From Pseudopyrenochaeta lycopersici (Eukaryota; Ascomycota; Dothideomycetes; Pleosporales; Pseudopyrenochaetaceae), in assembly GCA_003313425.1 (NCBI GenBank), contig NHZP01000087.1, positions 55,950-119,949 on the forward strand: 64,000 nt of DNA. Direction: 5' to 3'. The position numbers and the translations under genes were made by a program. Positions 48,701 to 59,441 of this stretch are shown piece after piece (positions within the stretch are counted from its first letter, which is position 1; every line of letters starts with the position of its first letter). The notes beneath the pieces are model-generated. The model saw nothing but the letters and a program-made list of their open reading frames with translations. It had not been told where the DNA came from and searched no databases.

Positions 48701-49698
48701 ACTACCTGAACGGAATATGGAATAAGAACCTGCCTTAGTACATGCTGATGGTGTTCGTCTAGATAGGCAAACGCGCTCTCTGTCTCCTTTTTCCTCTTCT
48801 TCTTGTAAGTGTCTATATCCTTAAGTATAGGATATTGCTGCTTAAAAGCAGCGATGCCTCTATACTGCGATATTAGGCTTAGTCTTCCTTTTAGAAATTC
48901 TCTAGTTGTGATAATAAGGGTTGAAGTCTTGTTAAAGTAAGTTGCTAAGGCCACTATCTAATTATCTACTATGCCCTTCTGTTTAATAGGCGAGACTTGC
49001 AGTAAGCTTTAAACCTAAGTGTCTACTGTGATCCCTGCGTGCTAAGGGACTTTAACGTTACTATAACGCTTAAGCTTAGTTCTATAGTCTTTAATAGCTT
49101 CTTTGCTAGTGAATTGTACGATCTCTGTTGGCGCAGGCTTAATTGTGGTCGTAGTTGGTTGAGGATTTGGGTTTGACGGTGGGAGTGGACGCTTCCTAGG
49201 CTGTTTGGGTGTCTGAGGCGGCTGTGACATCGCTTGAAGTTTGTACCTGATAGGCACTTGTGTGTCTACCTTAGAAAGTTTTAATAGATAGTAATAGGAA
49301 GTAAGAAAGAGAAACTTAGGCCCTGTAGGATTAACTACAGGCTTAAGATTTGGAGGGGGTTTGAGCGGCGGAGGGTATCTTTCCCTTCCTAACTTTACTT
49401 GAAAGCCCCGCTAAGGCTTAACGACGTAGTAAAAGGTGAAGTTGCTATTATTTTAACTCCTTCCTGTTGCCTGATTGGCTGGCATAGCGGGTCCTCTTAA
49501 GAGTTGGCTACTTAGGAACGTTTCCTGAGCGGGTCTTATCTTACTGCTAAACGCAGCTATAAACTTACCTTTACACTTAAAAATATTAATCATCTTATCT
49601 TCTACCTCCTTCAATTGATTCTGCATCTTCGAATTGTCGCTCCGTGATCTCGTGGTTGCGTTGCTGCTGTTGGCGCAGATATCAAGTTGTCCAGCCAA
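45769..49698 (-). pseudogene. Third ORF of B: large protein with 2OG-Fe(II) dioxygenase-like domain, RIP-damaged
   Basis: About 1,300 codons downstream of pol in the position of env. N-terminal part: basic/Pro-rich PPQTPKQPRKRPLPP, then LSLISQYRGIAAFKQQYPIL. C-terminal domain: VLFSALFQGDYTHQDLKSY (about 47340-47390), KPRNRTYFYYVNLNI, GRGVDII, GSVSFDDKDKDNY, GFHNIIHKY, KAGHVRISNPRLPHGSTRP, KQR then TILP (46570-46960). HGST with Arg ten residues later matches the distal His and 2OG-binding Arg of PHYH/clavaminate-type oxygenases. The upstream site reads Y-V-N at 46933-46941, where H-V-D would be expected; CAC-to-TAC and GAC-to-AAC are RIP changes. Spacing of 103 codons is conserved in copies A and C. 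Tail: Ser/Pro/Gln-rich, ending in a basic run (RRSKRIKEIKKKK). No signal peptide or membrane segment as in env was seen. The start is uncertain; in-frame ATGs lie near 49.2 and 49.63 kb. The family call is inference. Confidence 0.62.
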
Positions 49699-49750
49699 TC
49701 AGATTTCAGCAGGTCTCGCTAAGCTTACCTGGCGATTGCTGATTGGCTAG
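49691..49750. repeat. 60-bp hairpin motif, copy 2 (start of third ORF)
   Basis: Inverted ends AGCCAATCAG and CTGATTGGCT enclose a centre with CAGGTCTCGCT and ACCTGGCGATTG. It is the same unit as 54457-54517 with few changes. Copy A has both units too (about 3425-3486 and 8151-8212). Confidence 0.75.
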
Positions 49751-49999
49751 ATCCTTTAACACCCTGGTTTCTCCACTATTTTTGATCGCGCAACCAGGAG
49801 ATTGACCTCCCAGCGGCTCTAAATGATATTTCGTTTAGTTTTGACTTATTTTTATGTGTCTAGGAGGTTGCGCTGCGTGTGTGTGATACTGAATGTGTAA
49901 AAATATGCGAAAATTTGACAAAGGAAATACAGCCCCTCCCCTGCTTTAAGATGAAAGCCCGTCCCCTGGGCTTAAGCAAGCTTATCTTCTGAGTTAGAA

Positions 50000-52900
50000 C
50001 TAATTTCTGAATCAGGTATTTGAACGTATTGTTGTCTCTTAGTCTCTGTTAAAGATCTTGGTATGATGATAGGATGGCTGCGCGCAGTTGGCTGTATTAT
50101 ATCTTTAGATGAATCCAAGTCTGTAGGAGGATTATTCTCTTTCTCTTGTGACTGAATCGCGTCTTAGTTAGGATTTTTAATGACTGTGAACTTATTATCT
50201 TGAGAGTTGTTAGATTGAGCAGGCGGTGGTGAAAAGTCGGCTTCAGCATCCCACAACGAAGGATCCTATAGCTTTGCACGACCTTGATGCTCTTGAGCGA
50301 CCTCGCTTTTATCTTGAGGTACCTACAGCTTAAGTCTCTATCCTGGGGTAGTGTTTCTGAATCGCGTGCTGTTAAGGTCTATGAGTTGATAGTTGCCTTT
50401 ATTCTGGTTAGTATGAAAGACTTTGTATGGTCCTAGCCATCTGCTCGCAAGCTTCTTGTCTCTTGACATGTTAATGTCTCTAGCTGAGTCCTACATTAGT
50501 ACGAAGTCATTGTCTTTGATTTCTTCTTGACGAATCTCCCTGTGATTGTCCTAATATTCCTTCTTTTCGCGTTGTAGGCGCTTAGTTCTCGACACTGCGT
50601 CCTTAAGAAATTGATCTCTTAAATCTAGCTGCATAGCTCGTACTGCTAATAACTGGCCTCTTGATGTTACTTGTCTGAATGGCAATGTCTGCCATGTTGG
50701 AAGAGTAAGCTTAATCGGAAGTACTGGATTCTGACTAGTGACTAACTGATAAGGAGAATATCTAGTCTGACTCTGAGTAGAAATTCTGTCTGCCTATAAT
50801 ACTGTTAGAAGATTATTAACCTAAGGTCTAGGAAGCTTTGCTAGTGCGTTGCATATTAGCTTGTGACTACCCTTAATTTTTCTTATAGCCTGAGGGTTGT
50901 ATGCTGATGCCTGGATCCTCCTAATACGATAAATCTTAGTAAGGGCTTTAACTACCTTTCTGAAATTAGGTCCGCTGTCTATAGTAAGTGTCCTTATTAT
51001 GCTCTAGTAACATAAGATTTCCTTATATAAAAACTTAGCGACAGTAGATGACTTATTGTTAGCTATTGCTTGTGCCTCTAGCTATCTACTAAGGTATTCT
51101 CGTGCAATTACGATAAATTTCTTTCCTTAATAATGCGGCATGTAAATAACGTCTATAGTAACTTGTTCCTATAATGCGTGACAGTAGGTATTCGTCAGTA
51201 TCTCTTGCTTGCGACTTGATGATCTCCGCTGGCACTGTTCACATGATGCAATCGTGCGTTGCACCTCCTTATGCATCCTTTCCTACCAGTATTGTTGAGC
51301 AAGCATTGAATAGACGCTGTTTACTCCTCTGTGACTAATCTGTTAATGTACTTCCTATATAGCTATAGTCTTTAGATTAGGATTATCTACAACTTAATAA
51401 ATAGCTATATTCTTTGTAGACTTTTGGAACAGATAGCCTTCTCGCACAAAGAAATTTATCGCCCTCTTTTTCTACGCTTAAAGTTGTGCCCTCGTGAGGC
51501 CTTTAGGCTTCTTGAATCTTGTTAAGAACTAAGTAATTGCTTCTAACTCGTCTGAGTATTGCTTATTCAGTACCCTACTTATCTTAGTAGGCGAGGCAAA
51601 CTCGAGGTTAGCGACTAGGTTTTTAATGAAATCTTCGAGGTCGTCTTTAGTCTCGTCTGGCTGTTCCCATCCTTCTAGCTTCGGATATTGTAACAACGTA
51701 TTAGGAACGACATTCTTCTTTCTAGGAACATGCTTAATGTTAAAGTCCTAGGTAAGGATAGCTGCGAGCTACCTGTTTTGGACTGACCCAGGAACGTCAG
51801 GCGATGATCTGTTGAGTTAATGAATAAGTGTCTGAGCGTCCGTTTTAATGGTAAAATGTTGTCTATATAACCAGGTTCTGAATTTCTTTAGCGCCTATAA
51901 TACTGCCTTGCACTTAAGCTTTGTTAAGTGCCAGAGACTCTTAGCTTTTGACTATATTGTACTTTTAAATTAACACAGATGTCTTTTTCCGTCTGCTCTA
52001 ATCTGTTTAAGAGACGCGCCTGCGCCTTCCTTACTCGCGTCTACTGCTATAAAAAGCATACCTCTATTCTTATAATCAGGACTCGCTAACACTGGGGCTA
52101 AAGTAATGTATTGCTTTAAGGTACGTATAGCCTCTTATTAAGCCCCCTGCTATGTCCATTCAACGCTAGTCCTTATTAACTAGAACAGGGGCTTCGCGCG
52201 AATAGTAAAGCTAGGCACCCATATCCTGTAGTAGACACAGATACCTATAAACGCCCTTACTTCTTTCACGTTTCTGCATTCTGGCTAATCTAGAATCTTA
52301 GCTACTTTCTGTTAATCTAGATGTCTTCCTTGCGCAGTAACCTTATATCTAACTACCCCTAATCTAGAGACTCTCTAATAACACTTCTTGCCTGAAATTA
52401 TAGCTCTAGCTCTTTCTACGTTAGCTAGAGCCTTGTCTAGCTGCTGAATATGTTCTAATATATATCTTCTTACTCTAGGAAATACTTCTTCTCCTCTATA
52501 GTTAGTTTTAGGACCGCTAGTAGTAATATTATCTATAAAAGGAATAGTATATAGCTAATAATCCTTTATAATCTTTGTAACTACTCGCTGAAAGACTGTA
52601 ACTAAGTTAGTTGCGCCTTAAACTATTGTACAGTATCAAAGCAAACTAACTGGCGTATAAAAGGTAGTTATGTCTCTGCTGTCTAGATAAAGTGTGATCT
52701 AGTTATATCCTGAGAATAGATCTATAAGAGACAGAATACGACATCTACTAAAACGCTTAGAGAATTTATCTGCTGTCAGAGGCAGATTAGCATCCCTGAG
52801 AGACACTGCGTTTATCTTAATTAACCTAAGTATCATCTAATAACTCTTATCCTTCTTTTTAACTAGAAACTATAAGTTTCTGTACTGACTGGCGCATCTT

Positions 52901-55900
52901 TCTAGTACCCCTCTATTAAGTCTGTTATTAAACATTGTAACTACCTCTTCCTTAATAGCTCGCGCTATTAGGAACAATTTTTCTTGCTAAGCTTTATGTT
53001 TAATAGTCCGTATCTTATATAGAGGATATACATCCTTAATAATTTGTCCTGTCTTAGAGAAAGTGAAAGCGATCGCGCCTTCTCTGTTTATTAACATTTT
53101 AATAAATAGCTGAACTTCTAATTTTGTTAACTCAGATCTAAACTTTTGTGAGGCTAGCCTTTCTGGTGTTAATCTTATGCCCTGTAGGAATACTGCATGT
53201 CTGCATTTAAAAAGGTGATTAAAAGGCCCTATATTAGGAGGTCTCAGACTTTTTCTTAAGAGTTGTAGTTTAACAGCATGTCGCTTCCAATCCTTACGCC
53301 CAAACTCCTTAATATCTAATGCCGCAGGAATATCTACAGGTCGCACCTTGTTAGCTACCCTCTTATGCAGGGTATTGACCTAACTGCCTGTGTACTTCCT
53401 TCTCTTTTCCTATTGCGCCTGACGGTTAAGTTCATACATGACTAAAAAAGACTCTAATTCTCGCACAGCTGAAGGATCCTTAGAGGCTCTAACTCTATAG
53501 CTTATTACTTGCTTTACCCATTCTTTAAATTGCTGCTTATTATTAGTTGTAAAAATAGGTAAAAATTTGCTAAATCTAATAGAAGCTTTTATAAACTCAG
53601 CCTCCTGAATATACTTAACTTAAGTATAAGATGAATAAGATTCTGAACTGAAACATCGTCCTGGGTATTTTCTACTTAAATCTAGATACTCCTCCCTAGA
53701 AAGGGTGTCTGCTACATGTTTTCCTTATCTTTAGGAGTTAGCATATGGTCTCTTGGATGCAGCGGAGCAGGATTAGAGGCTATGAAGATGGCGTTTCTGT
53801 TTCTATTCTTAGAAATGATCCTGCACGTGATCCTTCCATATACGTTATACTGAATTGATAACCTTGCTGAAGCGCACCAAGGTCCACCTAAAATCGCTAA
53901 TCTCGTTAGGTTTTGAACGATCCTGAAGTGACTGACAACAGTCACCTCTCCTACTTTGACTGGGACACTCTACGCAGTTCCTACAAAAGGATTAGTGCTT
54001 CTATTCGCAGTAACCACTCTATCTTGATGTGAGCTACCTTGCTTATAGTCTTTATATGTAAGCTTTAATGCCTTGGCCGCACTATATCTCAAAAGGTTTA
54101 TCTGTGCGCTAGTGTCAATGAGACACTTTACTGCATGCCCATTGAATGAGGCCTAGCAGGTTGGAAGGTCACACTGCACGTAGGCTATGCCTATCTTCTT
54201 TCGAATTATCGTGGCTTCTTGTTTAGTAGGATTAACTAAAGCTTTATGCTAAGTGTTATATGTTCCTGGGGCTTCATGCCTGGTTTATGCATTAAAAGTC
54301 CTAAATTGTATTGAGTTAAGCTCTAAATTCGGTCCTTTTTTAAGACTAACCGTCTCTACTTGATTTGATTTAACCTTTTCTTTATCAGAAAAATGCCTCT
54401 GAACATCCCTAATGACATGGGCGGACGCGGGGTTGTGCGGGGTAAGGCACTGCAGTGTTAGCTAATTAGGTTCTAACAGGTCTCGCTTAGCTGACCTGGC
54501 GATTGCTGATTGGCTAGCTGGCCTAATACTTAATTCTACGGCGTTTACGCCGGCTAACGACGCGGCAGGCTTATTAATCGCTTTCAATATATTTCTAACT
54601 TGTTTTTGAAGCTGATGTTAGCTTATAAGGTTTCTAAAAGTCACACCACGCACCTTCTGATGCAGTATGGTGGTGGCGATACGGTTTGGATGCGGGCCTA
54701 GTAAATGACAGAGCTCTGTGTTAGTAAGGCTGTTATTCTGGTTCTTCTTTTTCTTGTTCTGACTAATAAATTTAGGCTTAGCTTTTAAATCCTGAAAGCT
54801 TCTATTGTTGTCTAGAGGCTGTATGAGAGAGAATGGCTTGTTATAGGCTTAGCTGGCGAATGGAATTGGCTCCACTTGTTTAAACTCCTTAATATCTATT
54901 AGTTTGAATGCAGTGTTGCCTCTTATAACAGGCATACGATGGTCCTTGACTATGACTTGCTTTGGTTGTTTAGAATGAGGAGGTTTGGCAGGAGCTTGCT
55001 TCTGAACTTTGCTCTGCCTGACTTTCTTAAGAACTGGATCTTTCCTGACATTCTGACGCGTTTAAGAGCGTGTTGCTGCATAAGTTGAGCTAGTATTTAC
55101 TGCTCCTTCCTTAAAAGCACTAAGAATAATGTCCTGAGATGTGACCTTATTGAGGGTAAAACACGCTTTAGTTGAGCCTCTTGGTAATATCCTAACGTTC
55201 TGAAAGTTTAGTAGGTCCTTGGCCGGGCTTATGGCTATCCTGCTATATCTATCTTCTGCAATTGTATTTGTATTAGGACTAACTACCTTCTGTTGCTGCA
55301 TAGCTGGTAGTCTAAGCTTTCAATATTAAGCAGGCCTTAAGTCTACTCTATTAAACTTCTCTAGATATACTGCTAATGCTGGCTGATCTAAGATATTGTT
55401 AGTGACTCTGTAATACTCCTGAATTTTCTGTTTTAACTAATAGAGCTGCAACGTTTGGGGTGCAGTTCCTTAGATTTGCCTTAACCTCTTGTGCGAAGGA
55501 CTAAAATAGTAAGTCTTATATCTAACTTCTCTATTCTACTTAAAGCTAATCTAGCTAAGATGTAAAAGTAGCTGATATAGCTTATATTCTCTAGTAATGT
55601 GACTAGGGAGGTTGCATATATTACAAGTGTTTTGATATTCACGTCCTTGGATAGTGATTGCGCCTTGCTGAGGATTCAAGTTGCGAGGAGCTGTTATTAT
55701 GTACGAGCCATTATTCCTTTCTGATAGTGGCTGCTTGGTATTATCTCTTAAGACGACTCGGCTAATGAAGTACGCGTACGTAGCTGGGTTCCTTAGAATC
55801 TGACTAAGCTTGGGATGAACTATTATCTTGTTGACCTCAGCTAGGCTAATCTTCTAATCGCTGAGGGCTGAAATAAGGTCTTAAACCTCTGGATCTACAC

Positions 55901-56786
55901 TAGGCGGAAGAGCAGGCCTAGCTTCCTCTTGAACTTTGCTTTTCTTATACTTATTAACTGCGTCTTTTAGCTGCTTAGCTGTTAATGTTTTCTTTTCTTA
56001 ATTAAGGATTTGGTGTGTAAGCTTAGCCTCTCTTTCTGCATAACTAGGGGATATCTGTTTTATCTCCTCTCTCTGGCGGTACACGCGCTTAAGATACGTG
56101 TAAATCTTCTTAATATTAAAACTCTCTAGCTTATCTAGAATCGGCCCTTTATGTATGTGGATAAAGATTATATCTTAGTCTTCTCTTAGAAGGCCTCTGG
56201 CGAAAAAGAAGCCAGCCTCTGTCCTATGTAGCTGGCCTATCTTAATACAAGTGTTACTGTACGCTGCGAAGTTGGTTGAATACTTAGATAGTCCTAGGAA
56301 TTTTCTTAACGTTTTAGAAACATAGGTCTCCAGGAACGCTTGCGTTCCTATGCGTTGAGCTACATCTTAATCGTGCTAATGCTCTTTTATTGCTTCTTAA
56401 AGCTTCTTCTAGTCTGGTACCCTGTATGGCCTTATTTTCTTAATAAAGCTTCTGCACATAGTGTTACAGAAGTCTAGAAGGATTCTTATCTTTTAATAGT
56501 TGTTATAGCCACTATTATCTGCCTGGCGATTGAAGTTATCTAGGAACTTAGTAACGTCTTTTCCTGTAAATAGAAAGTCTTTCCTTGCCGGCCTTATAGG
56601 CACAAGTACTTTGCTAGTATCTATAGTATGTTTCTTAATGACCTCAATAGCTGGCGTAAGATCTGATCTGAATGACAGCGAATCTGGTGTCGATTCAGCT
56701 ATGAGGATGGCTGAAGGCTGAATCCTGAATAGGCTGCTGCAGCCCTTCAGTATAACTGAATAAGGAGACTGCAACTACTAGGCAGT
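50000..56786 (-). pseudogene. gag-pol polyprotein of B, about 2,260 codons with RIP stops
   Basis: Minus strand, one frame as far as I could follow it. Retro-gag: RKDFLFTGKDVTKFLDNFNR and GTQAFLETYVSKTL (56.3-56.6 kb). CCHC knuckle CNICNLPSHITREY (about 55600-55640, last Cys now Tyr). Protease: AVKCLIDTSAQINLLRYSAA (about 54080-54140) and LAILGGPWCASA (about 53880). RT: EEVVTMFNNRL, then ILSLIDLFSGYN, VQGATNLVTVFQR and FIDNITT (52.5-52.95 kb; the FIDD site reads FIDN). RNase H: MLFIAVDASKEGAGASLKQI and HFTIKTDAQTL (51.83-52.09 kb). Integrase: SCEQCQR (zinc-binding), VTIDVIYMP, LTIDSGPNFR, then the GPYKVF-type C-terminal box (50.4-51.3 kb); the third acidic residue reads Lys. No chromodomain was seen, unlike D and E. 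Stops are TAG/TAA at former Gln/Trp codons. Confidence 0.85.
54457..54517. repeat. 60-bp hairpin motif, copy 1 (gag/protease junction)
   Basis: Same unit as 49691-49750: TCTCGCT, GACCTGGCGATTGCTGATTG, and left arm TAGCTAATTAG (RIPed) pairing with CTGATTGGCTA. It lies between the gag end and the protease of B. Confidence 0.75.
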
Positions 56787-57037
56787 TCCTTGCTAACGCT
56801 AATAATTGACTAAAATCTGATACTATACTACTTCTGAATTGTTTCCTGATCGTTCATAGTTGTTCTCGTTTTTTGTTTTCTGTTATCTTATTCTTGTTCG
56901 TCTTCTTGTCCTGCTACTACTAAGTTAGCTTCCGCTCATATTATAGGAAGTCTTAATTTGTCATAGCAAGATAACAAGGATACAGCCTCAACAGAGCTGG
57001 TCCCTGTCAACTCTTGGCTCCAAAAATGTAGAGGGGG

Positions 57038-57470
57038 TGGCCGCAACAGCGCCATCCCTCTCTAAGGTTCCGAAGGCTGGCCGCAACAGCGCCATCCCTC
57101 TCTAAGGTTCCGAAGGCTGGCCGCAACAGCGCCATCCCTCTCTAAGGTTCCGAAGGCTGGCCGCAACAGCGCCATCCCTCTCAAAGGTTCCGAAGGCTGG
57201 CCGCAACAGCGCCATCCCTCTCTAAGGTTCCGAAGGCTGGCCGCAACAGCGCCATCCCTCTCTAAGGTTCCGAAGGCTGGCCGCAACAGCGCCATCCCTC
57301 TCAAAGGTTCCGAAGGCTGGCCGCAACAGCGCCATCCCTCTCAAAGGTTCCGAAGGCTGGCCGCAACAGCGCCATCCCTCTCAAAGGTTCCGAAGGCTGG
57401 CCGCAACAGCGCCATCCCTCTCAAAGGTTCCGAAGGCTGGCCGCAACAGCGCCATCCCTCTCAAAGGTTT
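57038..57470. repeat. 40-bp tandem repeat in the 5' leader of B, about 11 copies
   Basis: Unit GGCCGCAACAGCGCCATCCC followed by TCTC(T/A)AAGGTTCCGAAGGCT. Copies are nearly perfect; the only common variant is T or A after CCCTCTC. GC-rich and not RIPed. It gives open frames in several phases that are artefacts of the repeat. Confidence 0.97.
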
Positions 57471-57652
57471 GTCAGGGTCAAACAGACACCCAGCTCTTTC
57501 TAGGTAATCCTATGATCTCTGTATCGCAATGTAGCGCTCTTATATTTATGTTTTCGACGTTGACAGTTCAATGCTATGTAGGCTTTTTCTGCTCTCATTA
57601 GCTGTAGCCTAACCAGAACAGACTGTTGTGCCCCTTAGGCTTCGCCATTATA
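57471..57652 (-). other. Leader of B with probable primer-binding site
   Basis: The minus strand just inside the 5' LTR reads TATAA then TGGCGAAGCCTAAGG (57633-57647). TGG is what pairs with the CCA end of a tRNA, so this is the likely primer-binding site. The tRNA was not identified. Confidence 0.5.
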
Positions 57653-58024
57653 TGTGGAGTTAACAAGGTGGTTTGGCACAATCCCGCAGTTCTGGTGTTG
57701 TGAATGAGAGGTAACGTTGGAATCTAAGCGTGCGTAAATAACAGGAGCAGCCCTGCCTGTGCAGTCTGCTAGAAACGAAGGTAAGTATGGAGCCTGATTA
57801 AAAGTAATAAACAAAATGGTCTGAAATCTTATTGAATTGACGTAACTAATGCACTAGCTACTTTGCAAAATCTCAGTTTTGAAGTGAATTCTCGTAGTGT
57901 GTGGTGCATGGTTTTTGGTGCATGACGTTGAGATCTCTCGCATCTCCAAGTCTTATCATCAAATCTCGCTGACAAAGGAAACCCATCATCACCTGATTGC
58001 CCAGGTACCCTGTGCAACGGCACA
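57653..58024 (-). repeat. 5' LTR of B
   Basis: 372 bp; see the 3' LTR. Followed on the plus strand by GTAA (58025-58028). Confidence 0.95.
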
Positions 58025-58089
58025 GTAATAATACTATAGTTATAAATTTAGTAATTATAAATACACTTAAGTTCTAGAAGCTTCTTATA

Positions 58090-59439
58090 CAGTGCCCTTC
58101 CAAAAGTTCTCGCCGCGCACGCACGAGCCACCCTCACCAGCACATGGGCACAAAACTTCAACACCATAGATCTCAGCCAATATATAATATAATTTAATTT
58201 TTTTTGAAGCAGTAGTTACGCACGGGTTCAATATTTCGTTTGCCACCCTCGCGTTTTCTTGCATGCATCAATTCGTCGTGGCATGCTCATGATGAGGCGC
58301 CGAATCAGGCTGGCTAGTATACGACGCCAGCAACTTTTCAATGCAGCGCAAAAGCCATCCCACTCCTCTATAGCTTAACTATAATTATTGTACTAAGGAT
58401 AGGATCTATACATGAGCTTTTTGAGATACCACCAGAGGTGCTCAATTAGGTTGAGATCAGGTGAGTAGGGTAGCCAGTCAACAGTACTGATGTGGTGCTC
58501 AGCCAGAAATCTCCTTGTGGCTGCAGCTGTATGTACGCGCGCGTTGTCCTGCATGAAAAGCTGTGAACGACGCCATGATCGTAAGAGGCCTTTCTTCAAA
58601 GCCTTGATGTAACTTTTGGCGGAGTATCCATAGTTTAGAGCATCAGGATCGCGCTCCATTATGACCAGAGGGCTCCTCTGCGCACACCCACGTTCATCCA
58701 GCCATATTGAACCCCACACCATCTGTGCCACCTTCTTACCACAGCTATAGGTTTAAAGCATTATTATCTTCCATTTCTCTTGTAAATTGCGAAATACCCA
58801 CTCTTGTGTTTGCCCTAAGCCCTTCTAAAAGGAGCACTCATCTGAGAAGCGCATAGTGCGTCGATGCCACAGGAAAGAAGAGTACTCTCTACAGAACTTA
58901 AGCCGCCGCAACGCACGCGATTTATTAAGCTTTAGACACTTTTTACAAGGAGATTTAGTGAGGCCTTGTCCTTTGAGATACCGCCGCAATGTGGAATGGC
59001 TAGGTGGCTTCAAAGTGGTGCTATCTGGATTCATGACTACTGCCTCTTCAGCTAGCTCTTTGTACGTAATTTTTGGCTGTGCGCGTGCTTTGCGATAGAT
59101 AATCTTCTTCTAATGAAGTGATAGTATAGGTGGTCTACCGCTGCGAGGTTTATCTGTTGTTTTGCCAGTTTGTTGATATCTTTTCCTAATGTCGCGTATA
59201 CCGCGTTCACTGCGGCCAAACGCGTCAGCAACTTCAGCGACTGTAGCACCACCATACAGCATGCCAATAATTTAATTCCGCTGCTAGACTGTTAAATTAG
59301 GACGTCTGCGCGTATTTTGGTCTATTTCTTGAAGAATTTGGCGTTGTGGTGGCATAATTATAATACTGCAAAGTTGAGGTAGTGTTGTTGTGATGGGGCG
59401 CGTCGCACTAGCGCGGCGAGAACTTTTGGAAGGGCACTG
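58090..59439 (-). mobile_element. Tc1/mariner-type DNA transposon P6
   Basis: 1,350 bp between TA dinucleotides (58088-58089, 59440-59441). The terminal inverted repeats begin CAGTGCCCTTCCAAAAGTTC and are perfect for about 29 bp. One transposase frame lies on the minus strand. It sits next to, or in, the DNA ligase-like pseudogene and is little mutated. Confidence 0.95.
58393..59354 (-). pseudogene. Tc1/mariner-family DDE transposase of P6, a few stops
   Basis: About 320 codons from MPPQRQILQEID (59354) to the LMYRSYP end (58393). N-terminal helix-turn-helix: TVAEVADAFGRSERGIRDIR, then the GRPP linker (KPRSGRPPIL). Middle: LRRYLKGQGLTKS, MRFSDECSF (first catalytic Asp in FSDE). C-terminal: LFMQDNARVHTAAATRRF (second Asp), DWLPYSPDLNLIEHLWWYLK (third acidic region). 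Catalytic boxes look intact. Stops near 59298, 59285 and 58828 and around 58750 break the frame. They look like CAG/CAA or TGG changes. Confidence 0.88.
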
Positions 59440-59441
59440 TA

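Larger units (their letters stand above)
45014..58024 (-). mobile_element. Giant Ty3/Gypsy retrotransposon B with an extra oxygenase-like ORF, complete
   Basis: 13,011 bp. The LTRs 45014-45385 and 57653-58024 are each 372 bp, begin TGTGGAG and end GGCACA (plus strand), and differ at two positions only. GTAA precedes the left and follows the right LTR. Coding is on the minus strand. Order from the 5' (right) end: LTR, probable primer-binding site, leader with a 40-bp tandem repeat, gag-pol frame (about 56.8-50.0 kb), third ORF (about 49.7-45.77 kb), (AAAG)n tract, polypurine tract, LTR. In-frame TAG/TAA stops in both coding regions make it non-autonomous in its present state. Usual Gypsy elements are 5-8 kb; the excess is the third ORF and the leader. 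Confidence 0.92.

Noticed and set aside
45769..49698. Third ORF of B as an envelope gene
   Set aside because: It is in the env position, but no signal peptide, transmembrane segment or glycoprotein-like cysteine pattern was seen; the oxygenase-like pattern fits better.
45769..49698. Third ORF as a member of the TET/JBP family
   Set aside because: The general 2OG oxygenase layout is visible, but no TET/JBP-specific motif could be recognised by eye, so the subfamily is left open.
57062..57304. Open frame with repeating RDGAVAASLRNL units
   Set aside because: Artefact of the 40-bp tandem repeat in the leader of B, on a stretch without start context or homologue.
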